Shown piece by piece: positions 1-15,000 of a DNA stretch of 64,000 nt; position 1 is the stretch's first letter; each line of letters starts with the position of its first letter. The translations under genes and the position numbers were made by a program. Source of the stretch: Strongylocentrotus droebachiensis (lineage: Eukaryota; Echinodermata; Echinoidea; Camarodonta; Strongylocentrotidae); NCBI GenBank assembly GCA_035222895.1, contig JAVYIG010000090.1, forward strand, positions 124,001-188,000. The letters are read 5' to 3'. A model generated the notes under the pieces. It saw nothing but the letters and a program-made list of their open reading frames with translations, was not told the DNA's origin and did not search any database.

Positions 1-3000
1 CTGGATTCTCTTGCACACCTAAAAGGACAATAAAATGTGAAACATAACTTCTGGTTTCATTCAATTACCCTTTCAATCATCTTCCCCTTGGTTCCATTCT
101 CTCTTCTTATCGCATTTACTTATTAATTTTTATTTTTTTACTTTAAATCAAGTTGCTCAATTTTTCTTTTTTTAGCTAACCAAAGGCCGAAAACATGTAC
201 TTCTTCAGAAAGCCTAGGGCTTACAGTTGTATAGACCAAGTATGAGTTTATTCCATAAATTTAGTTTTGAAGGATGCACATAAAATTGGGTATTACAGAA
301 AATAACCTCATCTAAAAAATCTAATAAGCACTAATCCATATCTAAGGAATGGCTTAAAATATTCATACAGAACAAGCTACGTATTCATGAAATTTGAACC
401 CAGCCCTACTCACTCTCAAACATCTAAGGAATGACTTGAAACATTCATACTGAAACATTCATTCCGAATTACCTATTGAAACCAATAGTCCAATGGCTTC
501 TATTGGTAAATCAATAATGATAAATCAAAAATTCATGAGATTTGAACCTCAGCCCTACTCACTCTCAAACATGACGACGCTAGCCTCCGCAGAGTCCCTC
601 ATGGCGTCCATGAAAGCCGTCGGGAGGAACTTGCAGCAGAGGATGCGGATGCGGGGACCGACCAGCTTGTCGGACTGCATCTTGGCCAGGAGCTCGGCCG
701 TCTTCTCTCTAACGGTGGGGTTGATGGAGTTGCAGAAGAGGTCAAGGAGATAGATCAGACCCCCTGGGTTTGAAAGGATGGAAGTGTCGTAGTTGAGTGG
801 TTTTAAGCACTTGATTTGAAATTCAAAGGTCGTGGTTCGATCCCCGATACGGCACCAATGTCCTTTGGCAAGGCATTAATCTTAATTGGCCACACTCGAC
901 CCAGGTGAGGTAAATGGGTACCTGGCAGGAATTAATTCCTTGAAATGCTGGAGCACTGTAATGGCAGCTAGGCTAAAGCCGGGGTAATAATTAATGCGCC
1001 TCGGAATAGAATTTCTAGATAGACGGCACTATAGAAATGCCTATAATTACTAATTATTATTAATTAAAGGATGGAAGGTAGAGGGGAAAAGGGGATTGGA
1101 GATGTTGGGTAAATCTTGTTAGGTCATCATCCCAGGAGTTACAATGGGAATACAGCCCATACAGGGATCAAATTTAAATGCTCTTTAACATGCATTCAGT
1201 AGGGTAAAATAAATTGTGCTTTTATTCAATCATAGTTTAATTTTTAAAAGGAATACTTCATTTGGAATCAAAGAAGTTTTTAACATACATTTCAGTTTTG
1301 TGAATTGAAAAGGACTGACATGACCTATATTAAATACATATTCTTCAGATATTTTGTCATGGCCAGCTTAAATTATTACAAATCACATCACTATTCATAA
1401 AACATATAAACATGTTTCAATTCAAATCACACCTTGCCAGTTTGGATTACTGCATTACTTTAAAATTCAATCAAATTATATTTCTACATGCCATACAAAT
1501 ACTTACCCTTGGACACAATTTCTTTCACAATCTTTGTATGAGAAACCAAGGCAAAGAGTGTCTCCAGTACTGACAAACAACCTGAGGACAAAGATGACAT
1601 GAAAAATTAACGTTAGTTCAGATATCTTTCATTTAGACTTCATAAAAGAACCGGATTAGAGGCAAGTAAACATAAAAAACAAGCTAGAATATTGAATTTA
1701 CCTTTCTTGCCAACTTCAAAATATCCCTCAAAACTTACCTTTTCCCCCAGTGATCTATGTGATCTATTTCCTGTGAAATATTTGTTGTCCTCTTTTCATA
1801 TATTTGTATTTGTAAGCGCTATGGTACTTATTGTTTTTAGTGCTCCTAAATATTCAATAGTATTATCATTAAACTAAACCATATGAATTTTCCTGAAGTT
1901 GATTTCATAAAAGGTCTTTTTGACTGTTTTCATTTCATCCACATGTACATTGAATCGGAATAAAACTCCTCTTCCAGCCCCTGTCCCCTCTCCTAGTATT
2001 GATTTTCAAGGAGTAATGCAGTACAAGCAATGACTGATTCTCACCTGATGGTAATGAGTGAAGGGTGAGAAGGAGGTATCCAGCAACCCCAGAGTCTCCT
2101 ATATTGGTCACACAATCCTGATTACCAGTCACATTACGGATCACCTGATTAGAAGAATTAAAAAGTGCATGTACATAGGGTTAAACATTAAACAGAATAA
2201 TCAAGACAGTTCTAAGGGTTTTGTTTGATTGAGCCAGTCACGACCAACAGGTTGTGATCTAAATAATGTTGCACTGTCCACAATAGATAGGGTTAATGTT
2301 TGATTTATGATTTCATCTATAAGTCCTATCCTGTGTCTTCCTCTTCTTCCTTATTTCCTTTTTTGTATTGCATTATTACCCTTTCTAGCCAGTCTCGTTG
2401 TTTTACTAATATCATAAAAATGAGATGTAATCAAAGTGCAACTTTTTGTAGCCCGTAATGGAAATTGGGCTTGTAATTGCAATAAAAGAATTTATTTGTG
2501 CCTATCTTTTTATGTCATATTCTAAAGAGATATATTGCACTATGAACATATCTTCAGATATATGTACTCTCTCATATACAGTGTGAGTAATAAAAAAATT
2601 ACACCTAGAAAATAGCTAATTATTTTATAAATCGTCTATGAACAGTAAATTATTATACATCTTTATGAAAGAGTGTTTTATCCCGAATCATTTAGTATCA
2701 TTTTTGTGTGGGATGTGTTCACGCTTGGATGAACAGGAGGCATTGTTTGCGAGAGTGCAAAAATGAATGAATGAGAAGAGGGTAAATACCTCCAGAGCAA
2801 GAAGCTGAAGCTGCGTCGCACCGGTCAGCCTGAGCAGCGAGAAGAGCAGCTTGAAGTGACCGTTGCATTGAATCTCTGTACCTGTGTTGTTCAAGATGAC
2901 CTTGGCCAGGGCATCCAGAGCCATCTCACAGTTCTTGAGACGCTCTGCCTGCTGGCTGGACTGACTGGTGTCCACCTCCTTGGACGTGAGGGCCATCAGG

Positions 3001-6000
3001 GAGTGCAGGTACTGGGCTTGGGAACCCAGGAAGTCCAACAGGCTGTTGGTGAACCCTATGGCATTCTGCAGGAGGAGATCGGAGGAGGATTTGCATGTGA
3101 GTTAAGGTTCTATTGCAAGTAGTTCAAAGCCTTTAGTCAGACAAATTTGTACTCATGTTTTCAATAATATTGCCATACGCTGAGAATACTTAGACTCTTT
3201 ACAGAGGAGCAATTAGATGAATGTTTACATGTGTTTCACAAGGTAATTAAAAATAAAATTAAAAAGTCATTGATTCATAACTTTACACAGTACATATTAC
3301 AGCAGATAATTTTTAAAACCATGGACATTTGAATGTGGAGATATTGTGAGAATCCTATGTTAATATAATTTTTGGATACTACAGCTCCCCTACCCTCGCC
3401 TTATGGCTATACAGAAAGCAAATCCATCGAGTGTATGCTGACAAAAAATCCCATTCAGTAGCAGTGCCCTTTGGTAAGGCATTGATCCTCATTACCAGGT
3501 CTCTCAGAAAGGACCTAAAGCGGTTTGGTCATCTGGTTGCTTACTAACAAGCAGGTAAAATAACCACCACTACACACTATACCATATAACTCCTGAGACA
3601 ATATCTACAACCTGAATGCTGTATATTTTCACCTACCTGAAGAGGGAATGTTGGCATGTCATTGAAGATGCGGACGAAGATATCTCCAACGATGAGTTCT
3701 TTGGCATGAGCACTGAAGGTGAAGTCAGCTCCAAACAGAGGATCACAATCTCCCTGGAAAAAAATATATTTTGAACGAATATGAGTAACTTTAGATTTAA
3801 AGAGAAGGTTGAGTTCTGGGAAGAGGTGAAAAATAATTTGTGACCGTTATCATTCTTATTATGCAAGTGTGGAAGAACATCAGATAAGACACGTTCCCTG
3901 AAAAGCATGGCTCTTCAAATGCCTTCATATTCTAAATATGTCATGTAACATCGTAAAAATCTAGAAAGGATGTTTACGCCACGTGTTTGTGTAGTCCCAT
4001 ATAGATCTTTCTGTGTACAGTGTTTGCAACTTTACCAAGACTTGGCCAAATTTCTTATCATTGTGATGATTCCAGAACCTTGCAATACACACAAATTCTT
4101 ATATGCTAGATGATCAACCTCTTCTGGTCGATTCCACACTGTTTCTTTCACAATACAATCGCATGACCAGAACTCAACTTCATCTTTAAAGATTACCGGT
4201 ATATGAATTGAGTATAGGAATTCACACTACATGTATTGTATAATTTTATATTTCATATGCATGTCTATAGTTTTTGTAAAATGTGGAACAATAAAAACTG
4301 AAACTTAAAAGTGTACTGAATACTGAACTGAGGCATATACATTGTACATGCATGGGGAAGGAGATGAGAATGGATTTCAACATCCTACTTGGTTCCCATC
4401 TCTCTCCCGTACACAGAGCTGTAAGTGTAACTAGACTAAATTGAAGCTCTTAGACTACTACACGTGATGTAGTTCATTTGTTCACAACTTGACTGCATAA
4501 TTTTGCTAATTTGAAGACAATACTTGTAAAAATGTAAGACCAAGTCATATATTGTGTGTGTATGAGAGTGTGTGGGTTTTGTGCTATATAACAAAGGGTG
4601 TTAATTTTTCCTCTAGTTGTAATAGAGGCATACTTCCTCCACTTCTTGAAATAAATTGGATTTGGCATCAACGACACCAAATACACGAAGAGCAAGTCAC
4701 ATTACAGTCCTGAAACTATTAATCCGGCAAGAACAGGAATCACTGGAGTGTTATACTATCATATTCAACACGTATTGGAGCTACAAAGAAAGGCCTTTGA
4801 AGAAGTTCTTACTATCTCATTCAAGGAGAGTTTCAATATTTAAGCAAACCACAGAAGATCTTGTGAAACAACCTAATACTCACGGTCCTGATCTTGCTCT
4901 GTTGTTGTTCCTTGACAAACTCTACCAGCTCCATCCTGGTGGAGTTATCCCACAGCAGGTAGGGGTTCTCTGTGTTACTGTTCAAGATTTTCAGCACCTG
5001 AGGGGGGGGGGGGGGGGAGGGAATGAGAAGGGTTAAACAGAAGAAGGGAGAATGAGAGAAGTTAAAGGGGGTGTAGCATGACGAGACTACATGTCTTTCC
5101 TGTGGCCTGACTCGGGGCCAATGGGGTATAATAGGACTATGGACGTCGCAACCTCAGTATTCATGTGCGTGCAACATACACGTAACTGAAACGTGAGGAG
5201 AACTTTGGTCTGTTTCGCTAACGCTAGCGCACGTTGACCATTAATCAAGTCCATTCGTTTACATGCAGTTATCCAACATTAATCAAGTCCATTCGTTTAC
5301 ATGCAGTTATCCAAAAGAAGTCGTAGATGGCGTTAACCAGTATTTACCATGCTACACCCCTTTTAAGAGATGTGTTGTGAGGAGAATTGGGCCAAAAGCC
5401 AATGTAATGGTCAAATAATGTGAGTAAGCGAACTGTATCTTATCCTGAAAACACTCACAAAAATGTGTAATTCTGTCTGTCACTATTAACTCAGAATGTA
5501 TTAATAGCAACATGGCATCAGTCAAAAGAAAATCTATACTGTTTCACAGAACAACCTTGTCCTGGCTTACAACACTATTTCAACTTTTTAAGTACATGTA
5601 CCAAGGGATACATGCTTCATTTAACTCATTTAACTTCACACCTAAATCATAACATGACATGAGAGGCTAAAGCAAAGAGTGTTGAATTCAAGAAACTGAA
5701 CAGACATTGTCATTTTTTGAATTCCACAACCTTTAGTTTGATCATTTGTCAACAATGCCAGCTTTGCATAGTGTACTCTCATATGTACTTTCATATCACA
5801 TTGAATTCACAGATCAGAGAGATACATGTAGATTACTATCAAGAGACATTGCTTGACAGAACTGCTGTTCTTTATTAATTTCTTTTTGTAAAGATTTATT
5901 CAATCATTCAATCACTCACTTATTAACCAATTAATTAATTCATTCATTTATTTATTATTTATTTTATCAATCTTTTTACAAATTCATTTATTTATATGTT

Positions 6001-9000
6001 TATGCAGTTTATGCAGTTCATGCAGTTTATGCAGTTTTTAAGATTATTTCTTCATTTATCTATGCAACTACCTATCTATCTATTTCTATCTTTGTTTCTC
6101 TCTTTGTCTCTCTCTACACCTTTCTAATTTATCTATCTATTACATCATCTTTTATGGGAAACAAATTAATCAAACTTATAATACAAGTCCAAACAATTAC
6201 CTGGTTGGGGTTCTCTGTTCCGAGTTGGTTTGCAAGGTACGGTGTGAGTAAGGCGCTGAGTGATTTACGGATGGCTGGATTGAGTGGGGTAGCTTTGTCT
6301 CCTTCCTGGTAACCAGCTAGTCTGGCTAAAGCTGTGAAGCACAGACTGGCTAAGGTGTTGGACACTTGCTGTAAGATATAACACATGTACAATACAATTA
6401 CCAGTATGACCTATCAAGAACTGGTGTATCTCATTCATGTTAATGCTAGCAGCTTTATTGTTATTTTTGTGTAGTGTCTTAACCACCATCAGTTTCACTA
6501 CCAGCGTTACCATCATCATCCTCACTACCGTCACCATGTTCATCATCATCATCATCGTCATCGTTATCGTCGTCGTCGTCATCATCATCTTCTTCTTCAT
6601 CATCACCATCATCATCATCTTCATCACCATTGCTACAGCATCACAACTACTGCAATCATCCACAATATGTGTACCTATAGTACAACAACCATTCCCATCA
6701 ACACTAATATCAACACAATTACCTCCACATTTCCCCGCCCCCCTTCCCCCTCCCTACTATCATCCCAAACAACCACCAAAAACACCATAACACCATCATT
6801 CTCCTTCCTTACCTGAAGATTAGTGCCTTCACTCGTCTCCACCCCACTCTCAAAGAGGGTGAAGTCATACTGGAAGAGATAGACGAGGAGATGCCAGATG
6901 ACCCCGGCCTGCTGAAGATGATCCTGTAGATACTTGTCCACGGAGAAGGCACTCACACACTCGGCCACCACGGAGCACAGGATGGGCAGGTTCTAAAAAA
7001 CATAAACGATACAAAGGATGACAGAGGTAATTGGTATAACTAGTAATTTGTAATGTGTTCATTCGTATGCTGACCCAGGGATGGCATTTCAAAGTGCTCC
7101 GTATCCAGTGGAAAAAGTTACTATAGCGGTTCATTCAATTGACTTTCAGTAATAAGGTTGAGGGTCAAGTCACTGCCCAACACTGTTGTCCTTTGGTAGG
7201 CATTAGTCGACATTTGCTACTCTCTACTTAAGTGTAAATGGTCCCCAATATGTTAGAGCACTTTATATTGGTAGCTCAGCTATATTCAAGGTAACAAAGG
7301 TGCAGTACCAAAAGCATCATCGAAAAATTATCCTTAACATTTCTAATATCAAATTAAAGATTGGACCAAACTTTCATTCGTATGTAGTACTGTATACTCA
7401 TTTCTGTGTGCAGTGCCATGTGATTTTCAGCAATATTGCATCAATTTCTTTTCATTTTGATCACTTCAGAGGAGCGTTTCACAAAGACTAAGATCGACTT
7501 TAAGTTGGACTTAAATATGGCAGGCCGTTCATGCCACTGTTTGCTCTCACCATTATGATCTTTAGATAGTATTTTTTCCTTTAATAATGAACTATCAAAA
7601 AGAGTAAATGCTGTAGATTTGTGACCATGATTAGTACTCCCCTGAGAGACCATTGCCTGTAAATGGTGACAGAAAAACAGTGGCATGAATGGCCTGCCAT
7701 AGTTAAGTCCAACTTAAAGTCGATCTTAGTCTTCGTGAAACACTCCCCTGATCACCCACATCAGTTCTTATGTACTACATTATCAACCTCTCCCAAATGA
7801 TTCCAGACACTTCTTTCACGATTTAATTGCATAACCAGTACTCATCTTTGTCTGAAATATCTTCATTCTCACCTTGTAGAAGAGAGCCCTGCATACATCC
7901 TTGATTATGGCTGGTATCTCGGTGATGCGATCTCGACATCCCTCAAACTGGGCAGCAACGGCGTAACACTTGATCACGTTTTGACACACCTAAACACAGG
8001 TAGGAGACAAAGTAAGGTTTAAATACAAACTCATGTTTCACATAAGATAACTATTCCACCAGCAAAATTACAACTCCCTTCATTTAGACTATAGCACGTT
8101 TGGATGTCACTGAAATTAGTAGTGACCTTACTTTATAGGTAACATTTCTTCAAGACGTTATTATTCAATAATACATGAACATTTAGGGGTAAGGGTTAGA
8201 GTTGCAATTTTTTTTTTAAGGAAAGGTTTATTGTGAAAGTTAGGCTTAACATGTAGGTACAGCATTTGATCTAGGTTTGAAAATAGGAATTTGGTTGCTG
8301 TAGGTAACTGACAACAGCACAATCTTCAGCAAAGCATATGTCATAGAACTACGTGTAAATTGCTCTCTCATCAGATTTTCTTTGTAGTAATTGAGACCGA
8401 CGCTCACCTTCACAGCCATGTCATCTGCCTTACTGGACGCATTTAGGACAGCCGCACATCGGGTCAGAGCATCTTGTAATGTCTGTAAATAGAGAATTGA
8501 TATAAAAGAATGAATACTATGAGTGCATTGAAGAGTGTCTTACATAAGCTTTGTAATGATCTCATTTTGATTTTTTATAAGGACAGGAACATTATTGCCT
8601 GCTTTAGATTTCATATCATCTTGCCCTCTTGTTTTCTCTCTCTCTCTCTGTCTGTCTCAATTGCCATCTTTCCCCTCTAGCACTCTCTCTTTCATCACTC
8701 CTCTCTCTCTCTCTCCCTCTCTCTCTTGGTTTCCCTTCCTCCCTCTCTCTTGCTCCCTCCCTTCCTCCCTCTCTCTCACTCTCTCCCTCTGTCTGTCTAT
8801 ACACATGTACAGCAATTGGCTACATCTTAAGGATTTCTGCTCCTTTCATCCTCGCCTCATGTTTGTCTGTCCCTTGCTCTCCTTTTATCTCTATGCTTCT
8901 TTCTATCTGCCCCTAATACCTAAATGCCTAGTTCTCTCTTTCTCTATCTATCTCTTCTCCCTGCTTCCCCACCCCCCCCCCCCCCCCCTCCCTCTCTCTC

Positions 9001-10406
9001 TCACTCTCTCCACCTTCAATAGACTCTTCTTTCTCTCATTCAATCAACCGCTAGGCCTCTGTCCCTCCCTTTCTCCCACCTCGATGCCTTGCTCCCTGCG
9101 GAGCTCCTCTGCATTCAGAGCCGAGCAGTTCACAGTATAGAAGGCCAGTTCACATGCTGCAACCAGGAGTGGAGCCGCCTTGGAGAAGAGACTATCGTCG
9201 TTGGTCTCCATCTGTATCGTCTTGATCAACATGGGGTAGCCGGCATACTTGTATGGCTCCAGCACTGGAGAAAGATACAAAACGATGTGCAATGGTTAGC
9301 ATTGAGTGATCAAGAACATGCTGGGCTCTGTTGGCTCCTGGCTTTAGTTTGCAAAAGACCTAGGGTTGGGATTGGGATTAGGATTAGGTAACAACTCATC
9401 GCCCTCTGCCAGCCTGATCGATGTTTTTTAAGGTCGTTTTGGGGTTTTTCACATTCATGTTTAGGTTTGGGTTAGGATTACAAGTACTGTACATGTACAT
9501 GTTTGTATAGTGTTTGGTAGGGAATGAAGATAGGAATTTGGTTAGTGTACGAAATTGACTGAAGCATTTCTCCGTTAGGGTTAAGGTTAGGGTTTTAGAG
9601 CATATGGTGTAGAACCAGCATGGGATAGCCTACAATACATGTATTTGACAGGCTAAGGCACTGACAACTCCCAAGCATAGGAATCTAGACTATGGCAAGG
9701 CTCAACACTTAACAGTCAATCAGAACACATGGGCATCCTTAAATCTAGGGTCAAATCCTCTCCCCCCCCCCCCCCCCCCGGCAAAAAATTGATAAATAAC
9801 ATAACATAAAATATGATTTTTAACAAGGGGCTCTAGAAATCTCAATAAATATCCATCCATCCATTAACTAATAAATATAACAAATAAATGAATAAATGAA
9901 TAAATTTAAAAAAAAAATAAAAATATTTAAAAAATGTATTAATGAATTAATTAATGAATAAATAGAATAAAATAATTTTTTCACAAGGGGCTCTAGAAAT
10001 TTCAATACAAATCCAGTCAATCCTGTCTTAATGGCCACCTCTCTACAAAGGCCACCTGTCTAAAAGAGGCCATGTATTTTGTCTCCCTCAAGAAAGAAAG
10101 ATGTGTTGAAGAACCTGTCTAGATAGACCACCTGTCTACAGTGGCCCTTTTTTTGTTTTCATTGGGTGACCTTAATCGACGGGTTTAACTGTATTTCAAA
10201 ACATTGATGATCATTCCTACGAAATGCTTATTGAGTAATGAAATTCCAGTGATTGCACTCTGTACCCACCTTGACTGTATCTCTCAAAGAGGATGCTCTG
10301 AGTGCGAAGGATGAGGACGATGTTGTCTGGGTTGGGTCCCTCCGTCAGACGGGATGACTTGCTGCACAGGAATTCATACGCCTTGTTCACTTGCTCAAAC
10401 ATGTCC

Positions 10407-10443
<37 letters not shown>

Positions 10444-11062
10444 CAATAAAAATGAAACAATAGTTTTTCTCAGAATATCAACATTATTCATCTATGCTAA
10501 TTAGGGTCTTGAGATATGTTTAAAAAAGCATCAATATTTATACTTTAGAAATATGTTATAATTTCAGCAAAGTGATATACTTTGTGATACTTTGGTTTGC
10601 TTTAAACGCCAGTAGAAAGTGAAGGGGACAGTTCTTTACGTGTAAGAACGATAATCATAATTGAGCAATATATTTATGGATACATTTTACAACTCACATC
10701 AAAGAGTGGTTAGGGAAAGAATGTTCTTTATACTTCTACGACGATACTCAGCAGGATCCATATGATCGCTTTACATGTAGAATAATTTTCTATTCCAAGA
10801 AGTAAAAATCTCATTTCCTACAAAGAAGAAATATCCCCAAAATTAAAAGTTAAAAGAAAAATGATATTAAAAACATCACAGAAAATATAAAATTTCTCTG
10901 ACTTTTGAGTCAATGTAAACGTTGTAAAGTATCAAGAAAATGACAAGATATTTTCAACGAATCCACAAATCAACCAGGACTGATATCTAACATTCAGGTA
11001 CACAATTCAAGAGCAGATGTACTATTTTTCTTAAATTGCAAATGTTTTCTTTTTCTTTTTTG

Positions 11063-11098
<36 letters not shown>

Positions 11099-12000
11099 TT
11101 ACCCTCCCTTCAGGGTTCTTGTCAGGATGGTATTTCTGAGCTAATCTGAAGTAGGCTTTCCTGATATCACTCTCCTCATGTCTGTTTAAAAAAAACATAG
11201 AATTACAAGTTAACAAATTATGAATTGATATATCATTGCAGTATGAAATTGGTGAAACCCATTGACTACTGAATTCTCCCCATTTCCCGAGCCATAACAT
11301 AGGAAAATTTATTATCGATATTGTAAGACTTCAGAAAAATTCTCACGGTTTTAACACTCGTTAAAATTAGGAAGTACTCTAGCAAATCCTATCTATTTCC
11401 TTTGCGAAGCAACCAAACCTACAATTTCAGCATTTATAATATTTTATATCCTCAAGTGCAATCCTAGGACTTGACTTTAAAAATCCCCTTAGAAAAATCT
11501 ATTATGCACAGACTTTTTTTAAATTTGGTACAATCAAGAAAATTAAAGTTAAGGGCATGGCAAGCAATAAGCCTACAGACAAGCATGGCATAAAATCAAA
11601 CTCTATGTGCCAAGGAATTAAAACCAGGACTGCCACAATGTGAGCTCATTTCTTACCCTCCAGTTCCTGTGGATAGTTTGAGTGTCTCATAGGCTTCATC
11701 CACTGACATCGAGGGTGGCTTCTTCTCAACCTCCTTCTTCCATTCCTCCAAGATGTCTTTCATTAACTTCACCTAAAATTAAAGGCATCGTTAAACAATG
11801 TTTAATCTGAGATGCATGACCCTACGTGTTATCAGTGTCTGTGATATGGTGGAATATTGAAGCCCTAAAAATTACGCTTCAAAATGATCATGAAGTGCCT
11901 CAAAAAAGTAAAAATCTTTGAGTAACCGGTTCTACCATACCGTAAATAACGTTGTATAAACCGCCCTCGTGTATTAACCGCACCCCTCTTTTTCGCCCTT

Positions 12001-12039
<39 letters not shown>

Positions 12040-15000
12040 CGAGATTTTTTTTTTTGTGTGTAAGATCATTACGGTACTGTAAATTAAAAAACAGTAGGGA
12101 CCTAGGATAGAACCTTGTGGTACACCATGTAATAGAAAAAAAATTGGAGGAATTATTATTATAAACTACATATTGAGTTCTATCAGAAAGATTACTTTCA
12201 AACCAAGATGACAGACAAATTTGAGTGTTGTTCTAGTTTCCGAGTGGTGAGTCAACACACCGATTACCGAGCCGGGAGACATTGCCAGGCATAGCGCCAG
12301 GTGGAGGGGCATAAATTGAAACTTAAAAAAAAAAATTTTTTTTTTTTTTTTTGGTGTACCGTGTATAAACCGCACCCCCGACTTTGAAATTTTTTCGGCG
12401 GCAAAAAAGTGCGGTTTATACACCGTTATATACGGTAATCATTTTCCCCAATAGACTGCAGTGTTATAAAAACCGTTAGGAAAACTGTTTTTGATATTGA
12501 TATTTCCAATCATAAATAACTTGGTAATCAGACAGGCGATTGGCTTTTATAAGTCATGGGTTCCTGACTGACCTTAATATTTATAATTTTCATTGCAGCA
12601 TGAGCTAAATCCAGGAGTTTGTTTCAGAATCAGAGACAAAGATACCCATTCCCTTTAACAGGAGCAATATCAAATTTGTTAAACAAAGTAGGTGGTCTAC
12701 CTCAATAACTTTTGGATGTCTTCAATGAAGAGTAAGTATTTCTATAGCATAAGTATAGTTCATGACAGTGTCTGCAAGAGCCACATATCGTTTAGAGAGA
12801 ACCAGAAGGGTTTCAACTCAACTTTGAGGGGTATGAATCGAACGCCCTTATGCTTCTCATAAAACCTGTTCATAAATGAATGATGATCACATAGACTTCA
12901 CAATTAACTAAAAGACAAATTCAAAAACCTACTGTGCTGCCAACAGAAATCATGTTGACATTATGTACCAGCAACATCACAAATTGTTTAAAAGTAACAT
13001 ACACAGCTATGGAGTTAGCCTAAGGCAAATATCTTTGCAATTGTGTTATAAATGTAAATGTAAATAGCTGAAAGGAAATGAAAGGGGAAAAAAAAAATTA
13101 AAGGAAAAATAGAATGGTGGTTATATATATATACAGTGCGTCCCAGAAAAAACGAAACCGAGAAGTATCGATGTTTTATTATAACTTAATCACAACCATA
13201 ATTAATGAATGATACATATTTGGAAAGCTTAGAGTCTCCTCTTTCAGTTGATGCTACTCAGATGATGCATATTTTACGCATGAGTGATTCAAAGCAATTT
13301 GAAGGAAAGAAACCAAAAAGACATTTGGCGGGCGGTATCTGAATTTCGAAGAAAAATTTACATTTCTAGAAAGTTGAGTTTCTGCCCTTTCATATGACAC
13401 CTCAATCAGGAAAATTAGCGAGGAATAACAAAGTTCTGTTTGTTTAAAGTAGCCCTTACATTTTCATAATTTTAACAAACGAATTCGTTTTCACTGGGTG
13501 CCTGCCGTAGCAAAAAGCAGATTCGACAAAAGACTTAACTCCGTTTCGTTGACAATCAGCCATGCATGAAGACTCTCATCTACGGCTGATTGTCAACGAA
13601 ACGGAGTTAAGTCTTTTGTTAATTTCGTTTATTGATACGGCAGGCAGCCAGTGAAAACGAATTCGTTTAATAAAATTAATGAAATGCAAGCACTACTTCA
13701 AACAAACAGAACTTTGTCATTCCTCGCTCATTTTTCCTGATTGATGTGTCATATGAAAGGGCAGAAACTCAACTTTCTAGAAATGTGAATTTTTCTTCGA
13801 AATTCAGATACCGCCCGCCAAATGTCTTTTTGGTTTCCTTCCTTCAAATTGCTTTTAATCACTCATGCGTAAAATATGCATCATCTGAGTAGCATCAACC
13901 GAAAGAGGAGACTCTAAGCTTTCCAAATATGTATCATTCATTAATTATAGTTGTGATTAAGTTATGATAGAACATCGATACTTCTCGGTTTCGTTTTTTC
14001 TGGGACGCACTGTATAAGTCAATGGCAACCACTCTTTAAGAGAAACAAGAAATGTGGTGAATTTAGAAAAAAAAAGTATACTCTGGAGCAGCTTTGTACG
14101 TTATAATTTCCATGATGGGACAGTCTGCAACAAAATATTTCTCCCCTCTCCTCCCTCTTTCTCACATGGTGCAACCGTAAGCCTACCATATAAAATATTT
14201 CTTGTTGTGACTTACTGGTTCACTGATCGGCCAGTCAGGGAACTTGGTGGTGTCACAGAGATGTTTGAGATAGTAGATATTGACAAAGAGTTCCTTCTCG
14301 AGTTGTGGGTAGTTGACGACGGGGATGGGACAGTACTGGTAGAGGGAGCGATTGTTGCTGCGTAGCCTGGGGGAGAAGTCTGCTATATGAGCTGCAAGCT
14401 TCTCTATCATCATCCGCCTATAATGGATTGGATAAAATGTTTAGAAAGAATTAACATCAAGTTGAGCTTGAGAGAAAATACATGTTTCAGGTTGGATTTT
14501 AATAGAATTGTTATTTTTCCACCATCAGAAGCTACATGTACTTCTGGCCGACCATTAATTATACTTACTAAAATTTTAAAAGAAACACTTATTGATGTAA
14601 AGATCAAACACTTAGTTTGCACAATTAAAATGCATCTATTTCTCTGCATAAATAAAGGACTGGACTCTGTGAAACTCAAGTCTATAATACACAGAATGTT
14701 TTCAATCCCACCACTTCCAAATCTTCTCCTCGCAAACAGAATATCACTTTGCATTGAACCATAAATTTCCTTAGATTCTTTTAAGAAAGGTTACAATGTT
14801 CTAATGGAATAATATCTTCTTGTTTTTCAGAGCTGAAAAAAGCTGGTTTTGAGTATTCAAGAATCAGAACTCTCACCCACTCTGCATTTCTGTCTGATGT
14901 TCCATGTGACTGCTCATACCTCTAATCAAAACTCCAGATGGCCTCTGGTGTATCAAACTCTCCTAGGTATGTCTCAACACACTTCTCTAGAAATTGTACC

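Larger units (their letters stand above)
10270..11772 (-). other. DNAJC13: DNAJC13 J domain exons (HPD motif intact)
   Basis: Three exons (11772-11657, 11181-11103, 10405-10270) carry the J domain at about residues 1280-1350. Helix I is [20 protein letters not shown]. Helix II and the loop read [19 protein letters not shown], with HPD at about 1320-1322, the tripeptide needed to stimulate Hsc70 ATPase. Helix III is in [12 protein letters not shown]. The domain is therefore predicted to be functional. The intron between the last two exons is bounded by complementary (AG)n and (CU)n tracts. Confidence 0.93.

Noticed and set aside
780..850. tRNA gene
   Set aside because: A and B boxes are present, but the fold is degenerate and the sequence continues into a SINE body.
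8595..9140. 181-residue Ser/Leu-rich frame
   Set aside because: It runs across the CT-rich microsatellite and antisense to a DNAJC13 exon.
9355..9600. Telomere-like GGATTAGGATTAGG words
   Set aside because: Only a few imperfect repeats within an intron; not an interstitial telomere of any length.
14387..14764. 125- and 114-residue frames on opposite strands
   Set aside because: Both overlap the start of a DNAJC13 exon and intron without homology.
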